In this document: positions 1 to 10,165 of the stretch, piece by piece
Position numbering within the stretch: position 1 is the first letter of the stretch
Layout of the letters: each line of letters starts with the position of its first letter
From: Temnothorax longispinosus
Lineage: Eukaryota > Arthropoda > Insecta > Hymenoptera > Formicidae
DNA: 64,000 nt
Assembly: GCF_030848805.1 (NCBI RefSeq)
Contig: NW_027270264.1
Coordinates: 62,001-126,000 of the forward strand
Reading direction: 5' to 3'
Notes under the pieces: generated by a model
Told to the model about the DNA's origin: nothing
The model's input: only the letters and a program-made list of their open reading frames with translations
The model's database searches: none
Translations under genes and position numbers: made by a program

Positions 1-439
1 GGGTTCAAATTACATCCAACGTCAGAGGCGACGCTCAATTGAGGAGCTTGCGTCGCACTCGATTGGAGGCTTGTGATCGAGGTAATCAGCCCACGTTTTC
101 GAGTCATCAGGGACTTCGATAATTGACCTCACTTGGACCCCCCTGACCTATTTAATAGGGTGCGGCGATTGGTCTGGTCCGCGAAGATTTAGAGTCCATG
201 TCGGACGTCCCATCTCTACATCGTCTTTCGTAATTACGGACTCTATTTCTCGGCGTATACACATCTATTCCCCGAAGGTGGAATTTCAGGAGGATGGATG
301 TCGGGCTATTTTTCAGGAGGCCATCGAATGGAGGGCGCAGTTTACTCCTGGTGACCCGGAATATATTTAACAGAGTGGGCCCAGACAAGGGATTAACAAT
401 TGCATCTATGATGCCTTGTCAGGCGGCGGTCCCTCGCTT

Positions 440-2560
440 ACGCGCTGCAGAGTGGATAGGGCCCATTGTGGAACGACCAAATGCGCACTTGAGAACCGAT
501 GCGTATCGCCGCGAGGAGGGGACCTGGACCCGCGGTAGGGACGCAGAGACTCCCCGGTGGTTCTGGAGGCCAAGAGGACTGCGTATATGGCTGCTACTCA
601 GAGTCTCAAACACGAGATCCAAAACGCTAAGTCCGTTGCATGGCAGGAGCTCATTAATACGCTCAGAGATGACCGTGGGGTCTTCCTTATAACTGGTTAT
701 GGGTAAAATAGGAAGCCCACTCCTGCGCTTAGCTCCACCCTCGAGCCGGAGGTTTTGTGAGTCGTTTGCTGGACGATCTGTTTCCACCTGGTAGAGAGCT
801 TTCGCGATTCAACCTGGGGAGACTGTGAGACGGGAGAACCCCAATCACTTCTGACGAAGTGGAGGAGGCAATTGCAGCCAAAAGACTACAAGCACAGCGC
901 CTGGTCCAGACGGTTTCAAGGCGACCGTCCTTAAAAGTTGCCCCCCGTCATGGTGCACCGATTAAACCAGCCAGCTTTAACATCTGTTGGCGTGTTTTCC
1001 ATCCAATTGGAAGGTTGCGGACCGTGTCTTGATTCCTCTTGACCCTCGCGGTGAAGTTCCTAAGAATCTGCCTGTTAAACGAGACTGGGAAGTCTTCGAA
1101 CGCGTCATTGCCAATCGCTTCTAACCATCTTGTGAACAGACATGTTTTGGCTTCCGTAAGATGCGTTCTACGACAGACGCTCTTTTTCTGGTGAAAAACA
1201 TAATTACCGAGGCCCGCACGAACGGTCGAGTTGTACTTGCCGTTTCATTGGATATTAAAAACGCGTTTAATTCCATAAAACACTCAAGGATTAGAGCTGC
1301 TTTGAGGAACAAGCGTCTTCCGCAATATCTGAGACGAATTATAGAAGACTATCTGAGAAATAGAACGATCAGATACACCTCGTCAGACGGCACCAGACGC
1401 ACCAGGCGGGTTAACAGAGGGGTTCCCCAGGGCTCGGTGCTGGGTCCTCCGTTATGGAACCTGGGATTCGATCAGGTGTTGCGCACCCTGCTTCCAGGCG
1501 ATTCCCACGTCGTGTGCTACGCCGATGATACTTTGTTGCTTGTGGCCGAAGAAGACTTTGACTCCGCGTGTGCCCTCGCGTCAGAGTGCCTCGATAGACT
1601 TATGATAAACATAAGAGACCTTGGCCTGTCTGTTTCTTGGCCCAAGACAGAAGCCGTATTCTTCGGTCCTGTCCCCGAAACTCAGTTTTCGCCTATGAGG
1701 GACAGAACATTAAAATCTCTACAAGTATGAAGTATCTTAGAGTTATCATCGACAAAAAATTGGGCCTTCAATGCACATGTGAACTACGTCGCCGAGAAGA
1801 TTTCGAAAGTGAATCGTGCTTTGTGCGCGATACTACCAAATCTCAGAGGGCCCGTAGAAAATAAGCGTCGTTTATATTTCTCCGTGGCAACATCCATCGC
1901 GCTCTACGCCGCCCCTATCTGGAGCGAAGAGTTCCTAGCTTCTGAGAACAAGCAGAGATTGATGCGTCGCGCACTTCGTCTCTCAGCGTTGAGAACTACT
2001 ATGGCATATCGCACGGTCTCGTATGAGGCGGCCACGTTACTGGCCCGTGTTCCGCCTCTTCACCTATACGCGGAGTTTCTTGAGGAGAACGTATCTTCGT
2101 CATCGTAGGATGAAAGAGAGCGGTACCTACAACGAGGTGTCGGCTCCTGCCGTACGTCAGGAAGAATGGGACGCGCTGCGCGATCAATGGCGCACTCATG
2201 TCACACGCGCTAATCTTCCCGGTAGGAGAACTCGGGAGCTATCGCTCCTAGCTTCGACGATTGGTTGGATCGCAGTGCCGGCTTCCTTACATATAGGATT
2301 ACACAATTCCTAACAGGACACGGATGCTTCGGCACCTACCTGAATAGAATTGGTAAGGAGGATTCCCCGATATGCCGGTACTGTGACTCGGAGGAGGACA
2401 CGCCGGAGCACACCTGGAGGCGTGTCACTTTTGGGCCATGGAAACGTGGCGAACTCACCGCTGTGATTGGACAGGACCTCTCTTGAGAACATTATCGCAA
2501 GAATTTGTAACTCTAAAGAACGTTGGAATGCGTTCTCGGTTTTCGTCGAACGGTCCTCCA
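440..2560 (+). pseudogene. ORF2 reverse transcriptase of the left SART-like element, frameshifted
   Basis: The linker between endonuclease and RT (about 440-700, with AYMAATQSLKHEIQNAKSVA) leads into APGPDGF (about 915). The best RT stretch is 1161-1730: SLDIKNAFNS is motif A, GVPQGSVLGP is motif B and CYADDTLLL is the catalytic YADD. The frame changes near 1690 and 1780, into the thumb region (1779-2090, IALYAAPIW), and again near 2100 and 2260. The C-terminal segment FLTGHGCFGTYLNRIGKE and CRYCDSEEDTPEH (2290-2420) is the C-X2-C...H knuckle typical of R1-clade ORF2. RT would copy element RNA at a nicked target. At least four frameshifts and several stops make it non-functional. Confidence 0.75.
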
Positions 2561-3799
2561 ACGTAAGGAGGAAGACGAACGGAGGAGACAGCAGCAGGCC
2601 CTTGATCAGGGATAGTCGCGTTGCTTGCGTTTTCATTGCGGCTTTGTCATTGCGTGCGGCTATCTCTATGTACGAATTTATTTATTCTCTGCGATTATTA
2701 TTTTACTTATTTGCGTGCGGACGGGGTTCTCCCGTCGCTCCTGGTTTGCTCGGGCGCGGGCCGGTTCTGGCTCTCCTCCTCCTGGGGTCCGGTGCGTCGC
2801 TTAGGCGACGTTCCCGGATCCTTGGGGGGTTGTGGGTGGGGGGCGGTCGGCGTGCGGGTTTCCCTATGGGCGGCTGGATGGCCCTGTAACTTAGAATAGT
2901 ATTAGTTTGTATTTATACACAAACATTTCTAATTGTCTCTTCTGGGAGCTCCGCTGCGATGGGTTGGGGTTCCCCGGGGGTCGGTCGCCGTGGTCTCGCC
3001 GCTCACCGCTGTGCTTGCGGGGCTCCGGCCCCACTGCTCCGCAGTGGGTTTGCCGGAGGCCCCGTTGTAGCCGCGGGGTGCGGGTGGTCGTCCTTCGGGG
3101 TTTCCTCGGCCTGCGGCGAGGCTCTTGGAAACTTTACTCTTTTCGCGCCCCTCCCTCCCCTCTCCCCCCCTTCTGGGGGGCCTGGGGGCGGGACGGGCGT
3201 GATCCCTACTATAGCCGTTGTCGTTACAACGGCCCGTGATGCGGACCTAGTCCGAATGTTTCCCGGTGTTGGGTTTATGTTAACCCTCAATGTTAACGAG
3301 CATCGCTCGTGTTTTGATTTGTGTGGAACCTCTCTCCGGGAGGGAGGTTCCTGTTCGTTTGGTACGTACTTGTCCTCTGGCCCTGTGCGTTCTTCCTAGG
3401 GACGTCCGTGATTCCCCTATGGAATGGCCTCGCAGCCGATGAAGAGCGTCCTCAATGATGTGACTGCCCTGCGGTCACTATCATGAGGACCTCCGAGGCG
3501 GTCGAACGTTGGCACTCGTGCCAACTTTCGACTAGTGTGTCATTCCGGCGGGTTCCACGGCGCCCCTGTTTGATCCTTTGTGTGATTTCGTCTCCGGTTT
3601 ACGTTTTCTGTCGCCTCTGCGAGAGGACTGTTGTGGCACGTGACGTAATACCTCGAGTCTCCCGCGTGTTGCAACTGTTGTCCAGCGTGCTAATGTTTGG
3701 GAGAGGTTTTTTAGTGGGTGCAAGCCCCACATATCCTGGGGACGGCCCCCGGTAGAATGCGCGAGGCATTTTTCCTCTTCCACGAAACAAAAAAAAAAA
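2561..3799 (+). other. 3' untranslated region and A-tail of the left SART-like element
   Basis: GC-rich sequence with no RT-like reading frame, containing C- and G-runs around 2760-2880 and 3140-3190. It ends with eleven A residues at 3789-3799, joined without spacer to the telomere-type tract. Open frames inside it (for example 2959-3399) show no recognisable domain and are taken as composition effects. Confidence 0.6.
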
Positions 3800-3813
3800 G
3801 GTTAGGTTAGGTT
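3800..3813 (+). repeat. Short TTAGG telomere-type tract between SART-like element and unit A
   Basis: GGTTAGGTTAGGTT lies directly after the poly-A tail and directly before TTGTGACCG, the left end of unit A (the last TT is shared). TTAGG is the ancestral insect telomere repeat. The tract is far too short to be a working telomere. Confidence 0.9.
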
Positions 3814-4545
3814 GTGACCGAACGATGCATAATCGGGCCATGGGGTACGCTATTTTGTCCTATTAGTCATCGGTCGCCACTCGGTTTAACCTTTATATAC
3901 CGAGAAGGTAGGTATTCGTTATGAAAATCACCAAAATGTGAACAATTTGTTTAAAACAATTTTATTTTTCAATCCCGCCACAACTGCTCGATAAGCATCG
4001 CCTGAGCTCTGGATACCGCTAGGTATGACCTCAATCGGCCAGCCAGGGATACCTGTTAGCCGGACAGCTGCTTGATCAGGTAATATCTCCTTAACCCTTT
4101 GACTTTTTAGGTTCCCGCCACGGTTGCCTCCTCTGGATGCTCTGCCAATCGTTTCCACTATCACCCATTCATCTACCTCATCCGTGGAACCATGATAGCC
4201 GGACAACCGCTTGATCGGCTAAGTCCCGACATTAATCTAAGTATAACGCTATTAATTCTCTCTTATTTTCAGGTTTCGTCGACAGCTGCTTCATCACCAT
4301 CGCCGATGTCATGGATCAACGCTACTCACCGATGTCCAGGATCAACGCGTCTGGGAGATAGCCGGACAACCAGGTAAGTACGAGAACTGTCCGCGTAACT
4401 ACAACTAATATCAACTTTTTTCAGGTTTCCGCTACGGTTGCTTCATCAGTGGCCTCCTCTGAAGTAGAATCTGTGATGACCTTGAAGATCGGACCACGCT
4501 ATCACCACGATGGCCGGACAATCGCTTGTTCAGGTAAGTTTCCGG
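3812..4545 (+). other. Unit A exon-like ladder (candidate spliced transcript)
   Basis: The leader ends at 3907 with AG|GTAGGT. Blocks with splice borders follow: 4111-4218 (acceptor CTTTTTAG, donor degraded to CTAAGT), 4273-4373 (TTTTCAG / CAG|GTAAGTA) and 4425-4533 (TTTTTTCAG / CAG|GTAAGTT). An earlier block near 3970 has lost its acceptor (TTCAA). Read from their first base, all three bordered blocks are open and start with a similar peptide (VPATVASS, VSSTAASS, VSATVASS), so they are tandemly duplicated exons. Lengths of 108, 101 and 109 nt do not keep one frame. Whether this is transcribed or coding is unknown. Confidence 0.5.
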
Positions 4546-5425
4546 GTAAGTAAAGATATTTTCGTCTGGATTTTTGCAAATAACGATTGCTTTTATTGTT
4601 AACTATAGTTGCACAATGTTGGTGGTTCACAATTAACGATTGCCACATAAGATGGCGGTCGCACGTCTCGCAAAGTGCGATATCACGATTAAGGTACGCG
4701 ATAACCCGTACGTCTTTCGTATCGACGTCACGTAACGCTGTTGGCGGGCGTTCCCGTTTGTTAATAGACGCTGAGGTAGTCTTAATTATCGTATTCCGTT
4801 TCGCGTTCGCGAATATTCTTCGACGATACACCGGTATAATACGCGCGAGATTGCTACCTTCGAGCGCCCACGAGAGACTGCCTCGAGGAACGTTGCTCTC
4901 CCGGGCTCCCTACCTCCGGGTTTTTTCCCCTTCTATAGGGACTCGGCCGCTTTCTCCTCTCTGGAAATTTCCATGACGATGCTCGAACAATAGGTGTTTA
5001 CGCGCTTCGGCACACCAGGTGTGCGCCAGATGTTCGCGATGGAAATTTCCAACGCTAGTACATTATATGCGTCGCGCTTTTACGACTTCCGGGTAGCAAC
5101 ATTTCAACTTTTACAATTATGAACTTATGACAACGCCGACCGGTGCGCAAGGTCTCTCGGAGGTCCTAGAACATGCTTCCGCGTCAACTTCCTGGAGACG
5201 ACGTCTGGATCGCGTTTAAAACGTCTGCCAATGGCGGCGACCCAGATGCCCACTCTTTAGGCCCTGATCGATCGTATTCCGACCCTACTTCCTGTAGCCG
5301 ACGTCTAAACTACTAGTTGTCCGGACTGTCCGGACAACCCCCTGTTAGGATGGTCGGATTTCGATCGCGCTTCGATTTCGAGCGTACCAGGTGTCCCTGG
5401 TGACGCAATCCTAGTTTTTATCATC

Positions 5426-6130
5426 TGTCCGGCAAACCGGGTGTTTGCGCGGTCATATCGCAATCGCGATTGATCCGGATGTCTTCTCGACCTTCCCCGA
5501 GTACGCATATTTAATCTCACGCCGATCCGACGCTCCGTTCACGATATCTGGTCTGTCCGGCAAACCGGATGTTTGCGCGGTCAGATCTCTCTCGCGTTAG
5601 ACTCGTAAGGCTTGTTGACGTTCCCCGAGCTAGCATATCGGCTCTCAATTCGCTCCGACGCTCGGTTCACGATATCGGGTCTGTCCGGCAAACCGGATGT
5701 TTGCGCGGTCAGATCTCGTTCGCGTTCGGTCTCTAGGGTTTGTTCGTACCCCTGGACATGCATGTTTCATGCCGCGACGCTACGACGCTTCGCTCGCCAT
5801 TTTTGCCCCTTGTCCGGCAAACCATGTGTTTACGCGGGCGGATCGCGCTCGCGATAGTCTCCGGAGGTCGGCGAAGCCTTCCTCTGGCGGCATGTTAAGC
5901 CTTTTGGCGCTGCGTCGCCGCGTTCGTCATTCGGTGACGTGTCCGGCAAACCTGGGGTTCGCGCGATCGGATCGTTTTCGCGATAGTCTCCAGAGGTTGG
6001 TAAAGCCTTCCTCTGGCGGCAGTTCATGCCATTTGGCGCTACGGCGCCTCCTTCATGTGTTTCGCCGGGTGTCCGGCAAACCCCATGTTTGCGCGGTCGG
6101 ATCGCGCTAATTTCGGGATGACCCTCTCGT
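5426..6130 (+). repeat. About 128-bp tandem repeat (six copies) in unit A
   Basis: The phrase TGTCCGGCAAACC begins copies at 5426, 5554, 5682, 5811, 5940 and 6070, giving steps of 128, 128, 129, 129 and 130 bp. Most copies go on with TGTTTGCGCGGTC or a close variant. It occupies the place held by the 99-bp repeat in B-F and the 122-bp repeat in G, just left of the minus-strand ORF region. Confidence 0.9.
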
Positions 6131-6485
6131 GAGGATGTCAGGAGTCGGCATCTCGACTCTCGTTCGCCTAATGTGCGCGCTGTCTTAATTCCGCGTTCCC
6201 GCTATGAAGATTGCGTGTGGCTCGACCAATCATCGTGCCGGTGCTCCTTACGATCCGCGCACCTATTGACTGAAAATAAACTGCTTCCTGGTCGGACCTG
6301 GCACTCTGTGCCGAAAAATGAAAAGAACATATTGTGGATCGCTGAAAATAATAATAACTTATATCCTACGTGGGCCGCTGCCCAGCGACCGCTGTCGCAT
6401 GTTCTAACGCCGGACGGATAGGCTAAATAACTTTATTATAAACTAACTATATACATATTCCGTCCTCGGAGCGTGTCGGCGCCTC

Positions 6486-6926
6486 TTAAAACGTTTCTGG
6501 GGATGCCCCCCTTTCGTCTGCCGGATCTCCTTCTTCGCTGGCCGGGCTGGCGAATTCCGGCTCGTCCTCATCTGGCTGGTCCCATGTCTGATCCGGTGTG
6601 GCCGTAATTGTCACCGTGTCTGTCACGGTGACCCGGGTCATTTCGATGCGATACGCGCTGTCGAAGGCTTCGGCAGCGCGTCTTATCGCTTCTATCTCGG
6701 CAGGAGAGCCCCATAGGCGCGCGTCTCCCGCCGATGGCATCGATTGCCGTGCAATTTGTCGACTTACGACCACGACGGAGTACTTCGCCGAGTCCCCACT
6801 GCTACTGGCTGTGGTCGCGCATCGATCGTCGTTCCGCTCGGCTGATCTGCTCCGGCGTGAGTCGTGCGATCATTACTCGTGGTTGGCCAGGAGCTGGCCG
6901 CGCACGGTCTTGGTGCACGGTTTCAA
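6486..6926 (-). pseudogene. Minus-strand acidic-tailed ORF of unit A, frameshifted
   Basis: The intact part (6486-6773) encodes about 95 residues with a helical stretch (SPAEIEAIRRAAEAFDSA), a threonine/valine-rich segment (TVTDTVTITATP) and an acidic tail. It aligns by eye with the 139-residue ORF of unit G (GSPEEREAIRQAAEAFG...; TVQETVTLTAMP). Upstream, 6775-6926 still reads LKPCTKTVRGQLL, matching LKPSAKTVRAQLL in G, but a one-base loss near 6893 breaks the frame. I recognise no known family. Presence in several diverged units suggests it was once a gene; this copy is probably dead. Confidence 0.45.
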
Positions 6927-6933
6927 GGTTAGG
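6927..6933 (+). repeat. GGTTAGG junction between units A and B
   Basis: GGTTAGG sits between TTTCAA (end of A) and TTGTGACCG (start of B). Confidence 0.9.
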
Positions 6934-7780
6934 TTGTGACCGGACGGTACGTGTTGAGCCCGATTCCGGCGGATAATATTCCTATCAAACGGTCGCCACT
7001 CGGTTTTACCTTAGACTACCGAGAAGGTAAGTTCGCATCAACGCCCCGATTATTCGCAAGACGTTAATAGGAATTATTTGTTTCAGAAGGATGTCCCTGA
7101 TGGATCACCGTTGCTGCTTCTCATCCCTGGATCCTCGCTTTACATCGCATACCAGATAGAGGTAAGTAAGGATAAATTAATTATATCCTAATTATTTGAA
7201 TTCTATTTCAGACTGATGTCCCTGTTGGGTCACCGTTGCTGCTTCTCATCCCTGGATCCTCGCTTTACATCGCATACCAGATAGAGGTAAGTAATTATAA
7301 AATAATTATGTGATAATTATTTTATGTTTTGTTGCAGATCGACGCCCGGAATGGATCGCCGTTGCCGTTATCCGTCTCTGGATCCTCGCTTTACCTCGCA
7401 TACCAGATAAGGATAAGTCCCGATAATTATGTTTTAATTACGTACTAATTCGCTTCTTTTCTTTCAGATTCCCGCCTCGGATGGATCGCTGCTATGTTGC
7501 TGCTCTGCTTCCCCGGATCCTCGCTTTACATCGCATACCGGATTGCCGCTGGCCAACGTTGGATCATCGCCGAAGGACAAGGTAAGTAGAAGGTAAGTAT
7601 CGATAATTTTTTATAATTAATCAGGAGAATTTGTTTCAGAATTAATTAATCTTTAATTCCAGATCATCATTTCAACATTACAGGCCGTTTCACAATATCA
7701 TAAAGGTGTCTCACAACGCGAGTTTCTCGCCTCGGTGTGAATGTCGCTTTATTTTAATAAAGTTGCACAATTATTCAAAT
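6934..7780 (+). other. Unit B candidate five-block spliced transcript with AATAAA
   Basis: Leader to 7026 (GAGAAG|GTAAGT). Blocks: 7087-7161 (75 nt), 7212-7286 (75), 7338-7412 (75), 7468-7581 (114), then 7663 onward with AATAAA at 7756-7761. Acceptors are TTTCAG, TTTCAG, TTGCAG, TTTCAG and TTCCAG. Read from the first base, all blocks are open in one phase and end at a TGA (7738-7740); blocks 1-3 encode 25-residue repeats containing GSSLYIAYQIE or a variant. The donor after block 3 is ATAAGT, not GTAAGT, and no in-frame ATG is visible (the leader has an in-frame TAG). It resembles a small gene, but could be a noncoding spliced RNA. Block 4 has a second GTAAGT donor 11 nt downstream. Confidence 0.5.
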
Positions 7781-8744
7781 TGCGTATCTCGGCCTATTCG
7801 TTTAGTCGATACGATGCTTTTATTCCAGATAATTATTCCGATCGGAGGACTTTGTGCCTCGTGACTGTTAAACTATGATCACGCACTCGGCCGTGACCAT
7901 CACTCTATCATACAATGTTCGTGCGCTGAATTAACGAACGAGTATTCGGTGGTTAAATACAATGATTAATAATGTCCGCACAATATTCCGTATCCGCGTG
8001 ACCCAATGCCCGTGGTTGTTATATACTCGATAATTGCACTTCCGTTAATTAACAATGTATCCGAATTTCAACTCGCGTAATGTTGCTAACACTCGATTGT
8101 ATTTGGCAATTAATTGCCCCTCGCTGTTAGTTAAGACGAGTAATTTTACGCGATAGTACGCGGGAGTTCTCGGTTGTAAAGTATAACGCGTATGCCGATC
8201 GTACAGAGTGTGATACGTGTGTTCGCCACGGCTATACCCGAGAGACTGCCTCGAGCGGTTGCTCTCGCTTGGGCTCCCCACTTATGCCGGATCGTTCCCA
8301 CTCCCCGGAACTTTCCGATCGTCTATTGTTCGCGGCTGGCACATCTGGCGCGATCATGCGAAAACACGCTGATTTTCACTATCTTCTCGCGTGCCCTTTT
8401 GCGCATTGCCCGTTCTAGAAGGTTCCCGTGGAAATTTCCACGCGCAACGCAGTGCGAGAACCTTCCTTCCTTGGTACCGCTGCACCAGGTATCCACTCGC
8501 GGAAACTGTTCGACGCGGACGACGTCGACCCATGCGCACCTCCTCGGAGATGCCCCTAAAGGTGAATTTGGGTGTTCTCCCTGTAGACGACGTCCGGGTG
8601 ACGTCGATGTCGTCGGCCGTTGACGCCGACCCTCTGGCTAGGTTTCTCGGGAGCTGGTATCGCTGTTCCGGGGCCACTGTTCCCGGAGATGATGCATTTC
8701 CTGGGGATCTTCGTCGGAGCTCGACGTCGACCCCCTAGGCGGGT

Positions 8745-9055
8745 GTCCCAGGACCTCTCGCGATGGATTACGTCGTTTGTTCCCGGGGAAGATGCTTTTC
8801 CCGGGGAACTCGTCTGTCTTTGACGCCGACTCCCTGGAAGGGTGTCCCAAGTCCTGGTAAGACCGTCGGATAGATGACTTTCTGGCGAAAGTGTTTTTCG
8901 CCGGGATTTCGCCGGACAATGGCGCCGACCCTCTGGAGAGGCTCCTCTGGTCCTGGTGAGTCCGTCGGACCTCTCTTTCCCTGGAGAAATTATGTTTCCC
9001 GGGGATTTTCACCGGGTCATGGCGCAAACCCCCTGGGAGGATATCCCAGGTCTCA
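8745..9055 (+). repeat. 99-bp minisatellite of unit B (about three copies)
   Basis: Repeats starting with a GTCCCAGG-like phrase lie at 8745, 8844, about 8942 and about 9043. Shared phrases are GTCGGA, CTGGCGAAA or CTGGAGAAAT, and ATGGCGCCGACC. The period is 33 codons, so long open frames appear on both strands; this alone is not evidence of a protein. Confidence 0.85.
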
Positions 9056-9309
9056 CCCAATCCGTCGAGCGTTCTTATACCCGAAGCCGGTATCCTTTTC
9101 GGGAACCTTGCTTTGTCGGTAAATCTGGCGTCGCACATTCGTGCGCCAGGTATGCGGGATGGTCCTCTGGCCCATTGCCTCTGCAGGTCACTACGGTTTG
9201 GGCGTCTCACGTTATCGATCCTCGCCTTCGTCCCCTCAGTCGGTATCTTCTCCATTGAGGATGCTCGTCGGATCGTTTCCAAACTCGCCTCCGAAGCGCG
9301 CGGTCGCAA

Positions 9310-9321
9310 GGTTAGGTTAGG
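9310..9321 (+). repeat. GGTTAGGTTAGG junction between units B and C
   Basis: Two telomere-type repeats between CGGTCGCAA (9301-9309) and TTGTGACCG (9322-9330). Confidence 0.95.
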
Positions 9322-10165
9322 TTGTGACCGGACGGTACGTGTTGAGCCCGATTCCGGCGGATAATATTCCTATCAAACGGTCGCCACTCGGTTTTACCTT
9401 AGACTACCGAGAAGGTAAGTTCGCATCAACGCCCCGATTATTCGCAAGACGCTAATAGGAATTATTTGTTTCAGAAGGATGTCCCTGATGGATCACCGTT
9501 GCTGCTTCTCATCCCTGGATCCTCGCTTTACATCGCATACCAGATAGAGGTAAGTAAGGATAAATTAATTATATCCTAATTATTTGAATTTTGTTTCAGA
9601 CTGATGTCCCTGTTGGATCACCGTTGCTGCTTCTCATCCCTGGATCCTCGCTTTACATCGCATACCAGATAGAGGTAAGTAATTATAAAATAATTATGTG
9701 ATAATTATTTTATGTTTTGTTGCAGATCGACGTCCGGGATGGAGCGCCGTTGCCGTTATCCGTCTCTGGATCCTCGCTTTACCTCGCATACCAGATAAGG
9801 ATAAGTCCCGATAATTATGTTTCAATTATGTACTAATTCGCTTCTTTTCTTTCAGATTCCCGCCTCGGATGGATCGCTGCTCTGTTGCTGCTCTGCTTCC
9901 CCGGATCCTCGCTTTACATCGCATACCGGATTGCCGCTGGCCAACGTTGGATCATCGCCGAAGGACAAGGTAAGTAGAAGGTAAGTATCGATAATTTTTT
10001 ATAATTAATCAGGAAAATTTGTTTCAGAATTAATTAATCTTTAATTCCAGATCATCATTTCAACATTACAGGCCGTTTCACAATATCATAAAGGTGTCTC
10101 ACAACGCGAGTTTCTCGCCTCGGTGTGAATGTCGCTTTATTTTAATAAAGTTGCACAATTATTCA
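9322..10165 (+). other. Unit C candidate five-block spliced transcript
   Basis: Leader to 9414; blocks 9475-9549, 9600-9674, 9726-9800 (75 nt each), 9856-9969 (114 nt) and 10,051 onward; in-frame TGA at 10,126-10,128; AATAAA at 10,144-10,149. Blocks 1, 2, 4 and 5 match other copies closely. Block 3 has three amino-acid-changing differences from B, E and F (A to V, N to D, S to A). The donor after block 3 is again ATAAGT. Confidence 0.5.

Larger units (their letters stand above)
1..3799 (+). mobile_element. SART-like non-LTR retrotransposon, 5' end outside the window
   Basis: The + strand carries the linker, reverse transcriptase and C-terminal cysteine-histidine region of an R1-clade element, then about 1.2 kb of GC-rich 3' untranslated sequence and an A-tail at 3789-3799. 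The A-tail abuts GGTTAGGTTAGGTT. R1-clade elements of the TRAS and SART groups insert into insect TTAGG repeats; as I recall, poly-A followed by the G-rich GGTTA strand is the SART orientation. The coding part has several frame changes, so the copy is dead. The endonuclease and ORF1 lie left of the window or are lost. The family call is secure for R1-clade; SART versus a new telomere-directed lineage is not. Confidence 0.75.
3812..6926 (+). repeat. Complex repeat unit A (diverged member of the TTAGG-junction family)
   Basis: It starts with TTGTGACCG like units B, C, E and F and shares the downstream phrase CGGTCGCCACTCGGTTT and an ACCGAGAAG/GTAGGT donor. It then diverges: its exon-like blocks belong to another family, its body has two TGGAAATTTCCA palindromes (4962-4973, 5040-5051), and its minisatellite is about 128 bp rather than 99 bp. 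The shared phrase gagactgcctcgag (about 4872) and the minus-strand ORF at the right end confirm common ancestry with B-F and with unit G. It ends TTTCAA before the next GGTTAGG. Confidence 0.8.
6934..9309 (+). repeat. Complex repeat unit B (short subtype)
   Basis: A 2376-bp unit from TTGTGACCG to CGGTCGCAA. It contains leader, five-block exon ladder, AATAAA (7756-7761), AT-richer middle (7780-8180), the palindrome CGTGGAAATTTCCACG (8427-8442), a 99-bp minisatellite, and a right end with a small hairpin GGCG...GTGCGCC near 9126-9150. It is nearly identical to unit F, including the right end, and lacks the acidic-tailed ORF region found in C, D and E. Confidence 0.9.

Noticed and set aside
419..787. 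Minus-strand frame of 122 codons
   Set aside because: Antisense shadow of the SART-like linker region, which has clear R1-clade residues on the + strand.
3800..3813. True telomere at the TTAGG tracts
   Set aside because: Only 7-14 bp per tract with unique sequence on both sides; these are internal short tracts.
5426..6130. CRISPR-like spacing
   Set aside because: Repeat units of about 128 bp are conserved along most of their length with no unique spacers; a eukaryotic minisatellite.
6934..9309. Unit B as a non-LTR retrotransposon
   Set aside because: No A-tail, no RT or endonuclease and no variable 5' truncation; ends are fixed and direct.
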